The translations under genes were made by a program, and so were the position numbers. Positions 9,060 through 18,583 of a stretch of 64,000 nt of DNA are shown here, one piece after another. The notes beneath the pieces were generated by a model. It did not search any database, was not told the DNA's origin, and was given only the letters and a program-made list of their open reading frames with translations. Position 1 is the stretch's first letter. Every line of letters begins with the position of its first letter. The stretch is from Magnetococcus marinus MC-1 (lineage in GTDB: Bacteria > Pseudomonadota > Magnetococcia > Magnetococcales > Magnetococcaceae): NCBI RefSeq assembly GCF_000014865.1, contig NC_008576.1:3005501-3069500 (forward strand). Direction: 5' to 3'.

Positions 9060-9578
9060 TCACCCTTTTAACACCAAGGGCAACCCCGCCACCGTCAGCA
9101 CCACCCGCTCGGCCCGCGCCGCCACGGCTTGATGCAACGCGCCTGCGGCATCCACATAGCGCCGTGTCAAGGCCCCCATGGGCACCACGCCAAGGCCGCT
9201 TTCATTACTCACCATCACCACTTGCCCAGGCAACTCAGCCAGCACACGCAGCAGCGCCTGCTGCTCACGGGCCAGCGCCACACCCTGCTCATCGAGCATC
9301 AACAGGTTGCTTAACCACAGGGTCAAACAGTCCACCACCACAAACCGCTCTGCCGCCGCATGCTGCTGTAGTACGGCGGCCAACTGCACCGGCTCCTCCA
9401 CCGTTTGCCAATGGGCGGGGCGCAAGGCCCGATGACGGGCGATGCGCTGCGCCATCTCAGCATCCTCATTGCGGGCGGTAGCGATCATCACCACCGGCCA
9501 ACCACTCTGCTTGGCCCACTGCTCCGCAAGAGCGGTTTTACCAGAGCGTGCCCCCCCTAAAATCAGTCCAATTGCCAC
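9060..9578 (-). CDS. cobU: Adenosylcobinamide kinase / adenosylcobinamide-phosphate guanylyltransferase
   Basis: Bifunctional cytoplasmic enzyme of cobalamin nucleotide-loop assembly. It phosphorylates adenosylcobinamide and then transfers GMP to it. The 172-residue protein shows the family landmarks: LILGGARSGKT (P-loop, first 15 residues), VMIATARNEDAEMAQRIARHRALRP with the candidate guanylylated His, VVVDCLTLWLSNLL, and VMVSNESGLGVVPMG. The length is normal for CobU/CobP. The GTG at 9578 is preferred because AGAAGGGG lies just upstream; a GTG at 9596 in the same frame would add six residues. No other cobalamin gene is adjacent, so it may serve salvage or a scattered pathway (inference). 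Confidence 0.93.
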   Translation of the reverse strand: MAIGLILGGARSGKTALAEQWAKQSGWPVVMIATARNEDAEMAQRIARHRALRPAHWQTVEEPVQLAAVLQQHAAAERFVVVDCLTLWLSNLLMLDEQGVALAREQQALLRVLAELPGQVVMVSNESGLGVVPMGALTRRYVDAAGALHQAVAARAERVVLTVAGLPLVLKG

Positions 9579-9629
9579 ACCAATGCCCCTTCTCACAGGT
9601 ATTCTTTGTTTTCCTCGATCAGGATCGGT

Positions 9630-10583
9630 ATGGTAGCAACCATTGACCTCTTTCGAGTAACCACCATGTTCCCATCCACCGCGCTACAGGCCTATCTGGC
9701 ACGCACCCTTAGCCCCAACGTGCGCGGGGCACTATGGCTGCTGCAAGCCGGGCTCTTTTTCTCCACCGTTGGGGCGCTGGTCAAATGGATCGGTAGCGAT
9801 TTAGACGCCATGCAGATTGTCTTTTTGCGCTGCCTGTTTGGGATGCTGCTGCTCTTACCCCTGCTGCTGCGCAAAGGTGGTGCTATTCTACGCACCCAAC
9901 GGCCACGCATCCATGCCGTACGAGCGGTGGTCGGCATTTTAGCCATGCTCACCACCTTTTATGCCTACGCCAACTTACCCTTGGCGGATGTCACCGCGCT
10001 CTCTTTCACCAACCCACTATTTATGATCCCCCTTGCGGTGCTTTTTTTGGGGGAATCCATTCACTGGCGGCGTTGGAGTGCCACCTTGGTGGGCTTTGCG
10101 GGCGTGGTGGTCATGTTGCGCCCTGGCGATGCCCCGTTTACTTTGGCTTTGTGGGCTGCCATCCTCAGCCCGCTGTTGATTGCCATGGTGCAGGTGTTGT
10201 TTAAACGCATGTCCAGCACCGAATCCACCCTGACCATTATTGGCCGTTATGCGGTTGCCTCTACCCTGCTGTCGTTGCCTTTAGCATTGGGGGTATGGCG
10301 CTGGCCCACTCTGGAGGCCCTGCTACTCATCGCCCTTGCCAGTGCGTTTGGCAATCTTGCTTCGGCCATGCTGGTATGGGCCTATAAGGTGGGCGAAGCC
10401 ACCGCTATTGCCCCCTTTGATTATACCCGCCTTTTCTTCGCCACAGGGTTTGGCATTTGGATCTTTGACGAAACCACCTCGCTACACACATGGTTGGGGG
10501 CTGCCATTATTTTGGCCGCCACCCTCTATATTGTCCATCGGGATCGTTTGGACCGTTTGCCAAAAGCCATCGCTGTGGAATAA
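9630..10583 (+). CDS. EamA/DMT-family membrane permease
   Basis: Integral membrane transporter of about 317 residues with ten predicted TM helices in two EamA repeats. The first repeat contains RGALWLLQAGLFFSTVGALVKW and TFYAYANLPLADVTALSFTNPLF; the second contains the related ASAMLVWAYKVGEATAIAPFDYTRL. This is the RhaT/YdcZ-like drug/metabolite family and the substrate is not predictable. ATG at 9630 follows AGGATCGGT; ATG at 9666 is an alternative. It runs divergently from cobU with about 50 bases between the starts, so the two may share a promoter region. mnmC follows 33 bases downstream. Confidence 0.9.
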   Translation: MVATIDLFRVTTMFPSTALQAYLARTLSPNVRGALWLLQAGLFFSTVGALVKWIGSDLDAMQIVFLRCLFGMLLLLPLLLRKGGAILRTQRPRIHAVRAVVGILAMLTTFYAYANLPLADVTALSFTNPLFMIPLAVLFLGESIHWRRWSATLVGFAGVVVMLRPGDAPFTLALWAAILSPLLIAMVQVLFKRMSSTESTLTIIGRYAVASTLLSLPLALGVWRWPTLEALLLIALASAFGNLASAMLVWAYKVGEATAIAPFDYTRLFFATGFGIWIFDETTSLHTWLGAAIILAATLYIVHRDRLDRLPKAIAVE

Positions 10584-10616
10584 TAGCGAGGCACCCTTTT
10601 CGACAAGGTAGGATTG

Positions 10617-12620
10617 ATGAGTAAGCAGCAGGCCCCCAACACAACCGGCATCGGCACAGCCGACCTACAATGGCACAGCGATGAGACCCCCTATAGCCCC
10701 AGGTTTGACGACATTTACTACGCCCCCACCCATGGCGCAGAAGAGTCCACCCATGTCTTTTTAGAGGGGATCAACGCTCCGGCCTGCTGGCAACAACGCC
10801 CCCACTATACCCTGGCAGAGACGGGCTTTGGCACCGGTTTAAACTTTTTATTGACCCTTGATTTATGGCTGGCCACCGCCCCCGCCCATGGCCGCCTGCA
10901 CTATATTGCCGTCGAAGCCTACCCCATGGATCAGGCCGCCCTCGCCCGCGCCCATGCGCCCTTTGCTTGGCTGGCACCGCACTCAGCCGCACTGGTGCAA
11001 GCGTGGCCCCCAGCGGTGGCCGGTTTTCACCAGCGCTCCCTCGCCCAAGGGCGCGTCACCCTTACCCTCTTGTTTGGTCCCGCCGCTTCGATGTTGGCCC
11101 AATTGAGCGCGACGGTCGATGGCTGGTATCTGGATGGTTTTGCCCCCAGCCGCAACCCAGAGATGTGGAGTGATACCCTGTTTGCTCAACTCTCCCGCCT
11201 AAGTCGGCTCGGCACTCGACTGGCCAGTTTTACCGTGGCCGGAACGGTTAAACGGGGGCTGCGTGCCCAGGGCTTTACCCTGCACAAAGCCCCAGGATTT
11301 GGTCAAAAACGGGAGTGTCTGCGGGGTGTTTTGGAAAATCCGCTCCCCCATAAACCCAATATTCCCCCTTGGTATGCCCCCCCCCAACGCAGCGAGCCTG
11401 TAAGCTCTGTCGCGATCATTGGTGCGGGCATTGCGGGGGCCGCCTGCGCTTACGCCTGCCGTCGGGCTGGCTTGCAGGTTACACTCTTTGAACGCCATGC
11501 CCAGCCAGGGGCCGAGGCCTCGGGCAATCCCTCGGGCCTGTTCAGTCCCCGCCTTACCGCAGGGGTAAGTCTGGATGGGCGCTTTCATGCCGCAGCCTAT
11601 TTTCATGCCCTTGATCTCTATGCCCAACTGGCCCAACACACCCCAGAGATTTACCACCCAGGCCGTGGCTTGTTGCAGATGGCGGAGAGCGAGGCCGATG
11701 TCCAGCGTTTGCAGCAGGCCCTGTTTCACAGCGCATGGCCCCCCCAACATGCCCAATGGTGGGATGCCGCTACCGCCAGCCAACAGTTAGGCACGCCCCT
11801 GCCCCGTGGTGGCCTATGGCATGCTCAGGCGGGGGCGCTTAACCCCAGCGTTCTCTGTGCGGCACTGCTGGCCGATGTCACGGCGCACTACCAGACAGAG
11901 ATCGTCCGTCTCGCCCCCCAGCCAGAAGGCTGGACGCTGCACACCGCCCAACGTCACTATGGGACATTTGATGCGGTGGTGATTGCCGCAGGGGCCACCG
12001 CCCCGCTGCTCTACCCTGAAGCGGAGATACCCAATACGGCGGTACAGGGGCAACTGAGTATTTTGCCTGCGGCCAACCCACTTAACCAACATGCCTTGGT
12101 GTTTGGTGGCTATCTTACCCCGCCCTATCAGGATGAGCAGGGGCAGCTCTGTCAGGTACTGGGCTCGACCTATCGACCATGGGACGATCTCAGTGACTGT
12201 TCTTGGTCGGAGTGCCAGCCCGAGGCGCACCAGCTCGTCTGGCAACAACTTAACGAAACCCTGCCCCAACTGGGTCAGCAGTGGTTAGGCCCCGCCCGCC
12301 AAGGACGGGCAGCCCTAAGGGCCGCCATGAAGGACCATTTTCCTCTGTTTGGCCCCCTCATAAATCCATCGGCATATCGAACCAATTATGCTACCCTGTA
12401 CCAGGGCAAGCGGGTCTCCTTGGCGAAACCCGCTGTCTATATTGACGGACTTTATCTGATCGGCGGCTTGGGCTCACGCGGGCTACTCACAGCCCCCCTG
12501 TTTGGGGCGTGCATGGCAGCCCTCTTGAGCGGGGGACCGCTACCGCTGGAGGCCGATCTATGGTGCGCCGTACACCCAGCCCGCCTGCTGGTGCGCTCAT
12601 TAAAAAAACCACCGCTTTAA
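10617..12620 (+). CDS. mnmC: Bifunctional tRNA mnm5s2U34 biosynthesis protein MnmC
   Basis: Modifies U34 in the wobble position of tRNAs for Lys, Glu and Gln. The FAD-dependent C-terminal part removes the carboxymethyl group and the SAM-dependent N-terminal part methylates the resulting nm5 group. The methyltransferase half (about 1-255) has LAETGFGTGLNFL (SAM motif), GRLHYIAVEAYPM and WYLDGFAPSRNPEMW with the catalytic Asp. The oxidoreductase half begins with VAIIGAGIAGAACAYACRRA (dinucleotide fold) and ends with LYLIGGLGSRGLLTAPL. The length of 667 residues matches the fused family form. AAGGTAGGA precedes the start; ATG at 10617 is preferred over TTG at 10614. The selU product (25972-27003) modifies the same nucleotide. 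Confidence 0.95.
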   Translation: MSKQQAPNTTGIGTADLQWHSDETPYSPRFDDIYYAPTHGAEESTHVFLEGINAPACWQQRPHYTLAETGFGTGLNFLLTLDLWLATAPAHGRLHYIAVEAYPMDQAALARAHAPFAWLAPHSAALVQAWPPAVAGFHQRSLAQGRVTLTLLFGPAASMLAQLSATVDGWYLDGFAPSRNPEMWSDTLFAQLSRLSRLGTRLASFTVAGTVKRGLRAQGFTLHKAPGFGQKRECLRGVLENPLPHKPNIPPWYAPPQRSEPVSSVAIIGAGIAGAACAYACRRAGLQVTLFERHAQPGAEASGNPSGLFSPRLTAGVSLDGRFHAAAYFHALDLYAQLAQHTPEIYHPGRGLLQMAESEADVQRLQQALFHSAWPPQHAQWWDAATASQQLGTPLPRGGLWHAQAGALNPSVLCAALLADVTAHYQTEIVRLAPQPEGWTLHTAQRHYGTFDAVVIAAGATAPLLYPEAEIPNTAVQGQLSILPAANPLNQHALVFGGYLTPPYQDEQGQLCQVLGSTYRPWDDLSDCSWSECQPEAHQLVWQQLNETLPQLGQQWLGPARQGRAALRAAMKDHFPLFGPLINPSAYRTNYATLYQGKRVSLAKPAVYIDGLYLIGGLGSRGLLTAPLFGACMAALLSGGPLPLEADLWCAVHPARLLVRSLKKPPL

Positions 12621-12635
12621 TGTAAAGGTTTAACC

Positions 12636-14552
12636 ATGCAAGCCAAACCCACGCCGCGTGTCGTTACCTTTATCGGCATCTTCTTTCCCTTGATGCTGGC
12701 GGTCTCACTGCTCACCTATTTTCTCTATAAACTGGACAAGTTAGACCGTATCGCCCTCATCGAGAGCCACGCCCGCAACGAGGTTCACGCGCTGCGTAAG
12801 CTGGTGATGGCCGATCTTAAAGGCACCTATAGCGACCTGGATTTTTTGGTTAATTTAGACGCCTTGGGGGATTTTTTGGATGACCCCAGCGTGGCCAACC
12901 GCGCCCGTGTCAACCGCCTCTTCCAAGGCTTTGCCCAAGCCAAACAGCTCTACGACCAAGTGCGTTTTATTGACGATCAAGGCATGGAGGTTATCCGCAT
13001 CAATTTTCAGGGGGGGCATGCCACTGTGGTCCCCCGGCAAGAGTTGCAGGATAAACATAACCGCTACTATTTCTTTAACAGCCTCGCCATAAACCGTGGT
13101 GAGGTCTATTTTTCACCCCTGGATCTCAATGTGGAACATGGCAAGGTCGAAGAGCCCTTTAAACCCATGTTACGCATCGGCACCCCATTGTATGACCGCA
13201 AAGGGGTAAAACGGGGGGTGGTGCTGCTCAACTACCTTGCCGACAACCTCTTAAAGCGCTTTTCCGAAACAGGCCAAGGAGTCTATAGCCGACCGCTATT
13301 GGTCAACCAAGATGGTTATTGGCTGATTGCCCCGACCCCAGAACAGGCATGGGGATTTATGTTTCCTGACCGACACCATCACCATATTGGCCAAACCTTT
13401 CCCATCGCTTGGAGCAATATGGGCCAAGATGATAGCAACACCATTGTGGGCAGCAATGGGATGTTTGTGTTTGATACCATCTATCCCCTGGAAAAACACA
13501 AAATCACTGCGGTTGCCGGTGGCGCAGACCCCCAACCGGGCAAGCTGCTTGAGCGCACCTATCATTGGAAAGTGATCTCCCATGTTCCCCAGCAGGAGCT
13601 ACAGAGCATCTTTGACCATTTGCGCAACAGCATTTTCACCCTCTATGGGGTGGTGGTGTTTGTGATCACCACGGTGGCCTTGGTTATGGCGCAAAAACGC
13701 TATGCCGACCAGCGTGCCCGGCTGCACAGTGACACTCAATTAATGCAGCTGGATGTGGCCCGCAAAGAGTTGGTGCAGACCGAAAAAATGGCATCCTTGG
13801 GTCGATTGGTTGGGGGCTTCACCCACGAAATCAACACCCCCATAGGCATCGCTGTAGGGGCCTCATCACAGATCCATAATTTGCTCGACGAGATTCAGCA
13901 AATATTAGGGCAGGAAGAGGTCCACGAGCAGGAGCTATTGGATAAACTCAAAACGATGGATGAGGCGACCCTGCTGACAGAGAAAAACCTTGCCCGCGCC
14001 GCCAACATGATCGTGCGTTTTAAACGCACCTCAGCCGATCAAGCCTCGCTGGATGTTCGCAGCTTTAATGTCCGTCAAGCGGTGGATGATGTGGTGGGCA
14101 GCTTGCATAATCATTTTAAAAACACCCCTGTAGGGGTGCGCATTCAGTGCCATGAGCAGCTCATATTCCGGGGGATTCCTGGTATTTTAGAGCAGGTCAT
14201 CACCAATCTACTGATCAACAGCTTGACCCATGCCTATGATAATGGCAAACAGTCGGGGGTGATCCAACTCAATCTTCAGTTGGCCACCGATGGCAGCTTG
14301 GAGATGCTGTTTGCCGATGATGGTGCAGGTATTGCCCACGAAACGATTGGGCGTATTTTTGAGCCCTTTTATACCACCCGCCGTCACCAGGGGGGTACTG
14401 GGTTAGGGCTCTACGTCTGTTATGATCTGGTGGTCAACCAATTAGGGGGTGATCTCCACTGTACCTCTGTGTTAGGGGAAGGAACCCAATTTACCATGCG
14501 CATGCCCCCCTTGGTCGATCCCATCTCCAGCGCGAGCCAAGAGAGCGCTTGA
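12636..14552 (+). CDS. Membrane sensor histidine kinase with large periplasmic Cache-like domain
   Basis: Inner-membrane kinase of 638 residues without an attached receiver. A TM helix (12-31) is followed by about 300 periplasmic residues that resemble a double-Cache/LuxQ-like sensor (RFIDDQGMEVIRINF, SPLDLNVEHGKVEEPFKPMLRIGTP, RGVVLLNYLADNLL). A second TM spans about 332-352. Then come a short coiled coil, HisKA with H397 in GGFTHEINTPIG, and HATPase_c (LEQVITNLLINSLTHAY, DDGAGI, GGTGLGLYV). The His region resembles NtrB/DctB-like kinases. An HHHH run lies in the periplasmic part (about 247-250). It starts 15 bases after mnmC with AAAGG as ribosome site. No cognate regulator is adjacent. Confidence 0.9.
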   Translation: MQAKPTPRVVTFIGIFFPLMLAVSLLTYFLYKLDKLDRIALIESHARNEVHALRKLVMADLKGTYSDLDFLVNLDALGDFLDDPSVANRARVNRLFQGFAQAKQLYDQVRFIDDQGMEVIRINFQGGHATVVPRQELQDKHNRYYFFNSLAINRGEVYFSPLDLNVEHGKVEEPFKPMLRIGTPLYDRKGVKRGVVLLNYLADNLLKRFSETGQGVYSRPLLVNQDGYWLIAPTPEQAWGFMFPDRHHHHIGQTFPIAWSNMGQDDSNTIVGSNGMFVFDTIYPLEKHKITAVAGGADPQPGKLLERTYHWKVISHVPQQELQSIFDHLRNSIFTLYGVVVFVITTVALVMAQKRYADQRARLHSDTQLMQLDVARKELVQTEKMASLGRLVGGFTHEINTPIGIAVGASSQIHNLLDEIQQILGQEEVHEQELLDKLKTMDEATLLTEKNLARAANMIVRFKRTSADQASLDVRSFNVRQAVDDVVGSLHNHFKNTPVGVRIQCHEQLIFRGIPGILEQVITNLLINSLTHAYDNGKQSGVIQLNLQLATDGSLEMLFADDGAGIAHETIGRIFEPFYTTRRHQGGTGLGLYVCYDLVVNQLGGDLHCTSVLGEGTQFTMRMPPLVDPISSASQESA

Positions 14553-14612
14553 GGCGGCTCCTCCTTCTAACAAGAGACGGCCCCCTCACCCGATGCGGAA
14601 AGACACAGTGCC

Positions 14613-14969
14613 ATGTTAGATGAAGTAACCCGTGGCCGTCAGTTGCAGCCAGATGGCACCCTGAAGCAGTGGTTTCAAAGTGGGGATATGGATCTCTTTA
14701 TTTGGTCTCTGGCCGGTCAACTGGTCCGTTTTCAACTGGCTTATGATCGCACGCACAAGGAACGCGTGGTGGCTTGGCAGAGCCCTGGCCCACTTCGCCA
14801 TTACCAAGTGGACGATGGCGAAGCCAGCCCCATCAAAAACCGCACCCCCCTCTTAACCCACAGCACCGCGCCAGCTTGGTCACAGATTGCGCAACGGTTA
14901 CAGAGCCAAGCCCCGCCGCACAATGCCCCTTGGCTGGCACAAATTGTCACGATTTTGCAAAACCCTTAG
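14613..14969 (+). CDS. Small conserved-looking hypothetical protein
   Basis: A 118-residue soluble protein with no recognised domain. The N-terminal half has a structured pattern (MLDEVTRGRQLQPDGTLKQW, DLFIWSLAGQLVRFQLAYDR, RHYQVDDGEA) like short uncharacterised proteins seen in other proteobacteria; the C-terminal half is a predicted helix (APAWSQIAQRLQSQ). Composition and frame use look like a genuine gene. It lies 60 bases after the Cache-type kinase on the same strand. The ribosome site is weak. Function unknown. Confidence 0.65.
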   Translation: MLDEVTRGRQLQPDGTLKQWFQSGDMDLFIWSLAGQLVRFQLAYDRTHKERVVAWQSPGPLRHYQVDDGEASPIKNRTPLLTHSTAPAWSQIAQRLQSQAPPHNAPWLAQIVTILQNP

Positions 14970-15138
14970 TGGCACACAATTGGAGTTGGGGCAAGGAGGC
15001 TCACATCCCTGCTGTGTAACCCGCCCCCGTGAGCATGCGACAAGCCCTATCCTCGGACGAGAAAAAGGCTCGACGATCCCCCTATTTTACCCACACCGCA
15101 CCGGCTCATCCCGATACACAGGACGCCCCCTAGCCCTA

Positions 15139-18100
15139 CTAAACCTCGACCAATTTGCCCATTTCCACCGTCGGCGGCATCTTAATGCCATTGGGGTCTT
15201 TCAGCAGGCGCTCCAGATCCGTTTGCGGCAAAGGGCGGCTGAAATAGTAACCCTGTACCGTTTCACAGCCGCGCTCTTTTAAGAAGAGCACTTGCTCGGC
15301 TTTTTCAGCCCCTTCAGCCACCACATGCAGGTTGAGATCCTGGGCCATGGAGATAATGGCCGAGACAATCGCCGCATCATCCGAATCCACCCCCAAATCC
15401 CGGATGAATGATTGGTCAATTTTTAGGGTGTTGATGGGGAAACGCTTGAGATAACTTAGGGAAGAGTAGCCGGTACCAAAATCATCAATGGCCAACGTAA
15501 CCCCCATATTACGGATCGCCACCAAGGTCTCAATACTCTTTTCCACATTGCCCATCATCATGCTTTCGGTAATTTCAAACTCCAACATGCTGGGGTCAAT
15601 GGCGCTATTATTAAGGGTTTCAGAGATACTCTCTAACAGATTACGGCTCTGAAACTGCCGTGCCGAGAGGTTAACCGCCACGGTAAAAGGTTGCCCCAAA
15701 TAGTCGGTAATGCGCTTGGCTTCGGCACAGGCGGTTTCTAAAATCCACAACCCCATGGGTACAATCAGGCCAGTCTCTTCGGCCACGGGGATAAACTCAA
15801 CCGGGGAGATCATGCCCTTCTGTTTGTGTTGCCAACGTATCAGTGACTCAACTCCAGAGACCACCCCCCGTTGCAAATTCACTTTCGGCTGGTAATAGAG
15901 CACAAAATCCCGTTGCTCCAATGCGGTGTGCATCTCCTGTTCCAGAGCCAACCGTTTATTGCTGATGTTAGACATCTCTTCTGAATAGAAGCGATAGTTA
16001 TTCACCCCTTGCTGTTTGGCCTGTCCCAGGGCGTTTTCCACGTGCCGCAGCAGGGTTTCGGCATCCTGCCCATCGGTTGGATAGAGTACAATCCCCATGG
16101 CGGTACGCAGCATAAGCTCATGGCCATTGACCAAAAAGGGCATAACAAACTGTTTGAGCAGGTTATTGGCCACACCTGTGATCTCACCCTCCTGTTTAAG
16201 GTCAACCAAGGTGATGGCAAAGGTATCGGCACCAATACGTGCCACAATATCCGACTCGCGCAAGCGCTCGACAATGCGCTCGGCCACTTGAATCAACAGA
16301 CCATCCCCCACCCCATAACCGTAGCTCTCATTGATTAATTTAAAGCGGTTAAGGTCCAGCATCACCACCCCAACGTGGCGTTTATAGCGTTTGGCGGTGG
16401 TAATGGATTGGGTTAACCGTTCGTGGAACAGTGCCCGGTTGGGCAATTTGGTCAGGGGGTCATAATAGGCCAACCGCTCCATCTGCTCTTCTGTGGCTTT
16501 TTGGGTACTAATATCCACAAACACGCCGACAAAAAAGGCCGTCTCGCCATACTGGTTTAGCATGCGTCGCATGGTCATCCACTTGGGGTAGAGCTCACCA
16601 TTTTTGCGCCGCTCCCACACCTCGCCCGACCAGCGTCCCTCCTGCAACAAGGATTGCCAAATGCGACTATAAAAGGCCTCACCCTGCTCTTCATTGTGCA
16701 CCACTTGCGGATTTTGACCCATCACCTCATCCCGACTGAAACCGGTGATCTTGGTATAAGCGTGGTTCACATCAATAATGCGGTTGTTCACGTCGGTAAT
16801 GATCACCGCGTCACTGGTGGTATCCAAAATATATTTGGCCAGATCCAGGTTTTCTTGGGTACGTTTAAGGTCGGTAATATCCTGCACCGTACCGGTCATG
16901 CGCACCGGTTCACCCGACGCCGAACGCTCCACATCGCCCAACTGCAATACGGTACGCACATTACCATCCGAGCGCACAATCCGGTGTTCCACGCGAAAAA
17001 ACAGATCCGGCTCTTTAAGCACCCGCGCCACCATATCCCGCACCCGCTGGCGGTCGTCGGGGTGTACATGGTCCATATAGCTTTCAAAACTGGCACTCAC
17101 ATGGGCCCTGGGACGATGCAGCATGCGGTAGATCTCTTCGGACCAAAACTGCTCATCACCTTGTAAATTCCAACTCCAATAGCCCAGCCCCGCCAAACGT
17201 TGCGCACGATCCAGGTGGTGACGGCTCTCCAGCAATTTAAGCTCGGCCTGTTTTTGCTCACTAATATCCCAACAGGCCCCGATCAAATGAGCCTCGACCC
17301 CATGTTCGGGCATGCGCAACTCCCCCCGTAGGGAGAGGGTTTTTTGAACCCCAGCAACCGGTTGTGTACGACACTCCAGCTCAAAACGCAGTTGCTCGGT
17401 CAAACTCTCTTGACGACACTGCTCCAAACGTGCGCTATCTTCCCCATCAAACAGCGCCAAAAAGCCCTCCCAAGTACCATCAAACGCCCCTTTTGGCAAA
17501 TCAAAGATCTGGTGCATGCCTTCGTCCCACTCCACCTTACCCGTGACCACATCCCACTCCCAAATGCCGATGCGAGAGGCCGCCATGGCCAAGCCCAGCC
17601 GGGCTTGGTAGCGTTCCAAGCCAGAGATGAGTGGCCCACCCACTTGCATAAACAGCCATCCACCGAACACCACCACCAAGGCAGACCCCAACAGCAGCCC
17701 CCAGGCAATGCGCAAAAACGGCTTACGCTGATAGGACAAACGGTAGTGAACCACCACCCCCCAGCCCAGATCAGGGACCGCCGTAAAGCCCATCAACGCC
17801 ATTTCCCCATTCAAGTCCAAGGCAATTGCAGAGCCGGACTCACCCCTAAGGGCTTGCGCAAAAGGATGATCTTGATACTCTTTTAGGGGCAAGCGCCGCA
17901 CGGATGTCTCCCTAAGGGCGCGTTCATCAAGCCGCACAAGGATCTCATCTTGCCCCATTTGCACCAGGTGGAGATAACCCAGCAGACGCTCACCGCCCTG
18001 TTCAGCCTGCAAGCGCGTGCGCAATTTATGCAACGCATCATTTTGGCGTACCCGCAGCTGTTCAGCGGCGGTTAGCCCCGCATAGCGGCTCGCATTCGCG

Positions 18101-18351
18101 TTTTGCTGGCGCAGCGCATACTCCTGCGAGGTAAGTTGCAGTGAGAGCGCGAGCTGTCGCGCAGATTCCAAAAGGTGCTGTTGGGTATCGTTTAAGGCTT
18201 TGAGATAGAGCGTGTAGGTAATGATGCCACCGACGAGGATCACCAACGCCACCATGATCGTCATCATGGCAAAAATACGGTGTGCAGCCGACCACTCGTG
18301 GATCAACCTAACCACCCCTGAACGTTGCCCATCCACCGTTTGGCTCTCCAC
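15139..18351 (-). CDS. Membrane PAS-GGDEF-EAL protein, probable c-di-GMP phosphodiesterase
   Basis: A 1070-residue inner-membrane protein. TM at about 28-50, periplasmic sensor to about 210, TM at about 212-236, then three PAS-like domains (about 250-365, 385-497, 505-617), GGDEF (about 625-790) and EAL (about 800-1050). The GGDEF signature is GADTF (707-711), so cyclase activity is unlikely. The EAL part looks competent: QPKVNL, E835 in ESLIRW, VNLSARQF, FEITES, IDDFGTGYSSLSYLK, LKIDQSFI, VVAEGAE and QGYYFSRP. Net activity is probably c-di-GMP hydrolysis, possibly with the dead GGDEF as a GTP sensor (inference). The start is GTG at 18351 with AAGGGG upstream. Divergent from oxyR across 232 bases. 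Confidence 0.93.
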   Translation of the reverse strand: MESQTVDGQRSGVVRLIHEWSAAHRIFAMMTIMVALVILVGGIITYTLYLKALNDTQQHLLESARQLALSLQLTSQEYALRQQNANASRYAGLTAAEQLRVRQNDALHKLRTRLQAEQGGERLLGYLHLVQMGQDEILVRLDERALRETSVRRLPLKEYQDHPFAQALRGESGSAIALDLNGEMALMGFTAVPDLGWGVVVHYRLSYQRKPFLRIAWGLLLGSALVVVFGGWLFMQVGGPLISGLERYQARLGLAMAASRIGIWEWDVVTGKVEWDEGMHQIFDLPKGAFDGTWEGFLALFDGEDSARLEQCRQESLTEQLRFELECRTQPVAGVQKTLSLRGELRMPEHGVEAHLIGACWDISEQKQAELKLLESRHHLDRAQRLAGLGYWSWNLQGDEQFWSEEIYRMLHRPRAHVSASFESYMDHVHPDDRQRVRDMVARVLKEPDLFFRVEHRIVRSDGNVRTVLQLGDVERSASGEPVRMTGTVQDITDLKRTQENLDLAKYILDTTSDAVIITDVNNRIIDVNHAYTKITGFSRDEVMGQNPQVVHNEEQGEAFYSRIWQSLLQEGRWSGEVWERRKNGELYPKWMTMRRMLNQYGETAFFVGVFVDISTQKATEEQMERLAYYDPLTKLPNRALFHERLTQSITTAKRYKRHVGVVMLDLNRFKLINESYGYGVGDGLLIQVAERIVERLRESDIVARIGADTFAITLVDLKQEGEITGVANNLLKQFVMPFLVNGHELMLRTAMGIVLYPTDGQDAETLLRHVENALGQAKQQGVNNYRFYSEEMSNISNKRLALEQEMHTALEQRDFVLYYQPKVNLQRGVVSGVESLIRWQHKQKGMISPVEFIPVAEETGLIVPMGLWILETACAEAKRITDYLGQPFTVAVNLSARQFQSRNLLESISETLNNSAIDPSMLEFEITESMMMGNVEKSIETLVAIRNMGVTLAIDDFGTGYSSLSYLKRFPINTLKIDQSFIRDLGVDSDDAAIVSAIISMAQDLNLHVVAEGAEKAEQVLFLKERGCETVQGYYFSRPLPQTDLERLLKDPNGIKMPPTVEMGKLVEV

Positions 18352-18583
18352 AAAACGCCCCTTACTTCTGAGAGGATAGGCAAGCGCCCTACCCTAATAA
18401 TGCACGGTTCAACCCAACGCAACCCGCGCCACTGGCGGCCATGATCGTAACACAACCTATCGTACATTACAGCAGAGCCAGCCAACACAAAAGCAAACAA
18501 TGGTTGACGCCGAGGGAACAAGCGCGTCACCATACACCAAGCCGAGCGTAAAAGCCCATGTTTAGCCCCTAAACGAGCCAACG

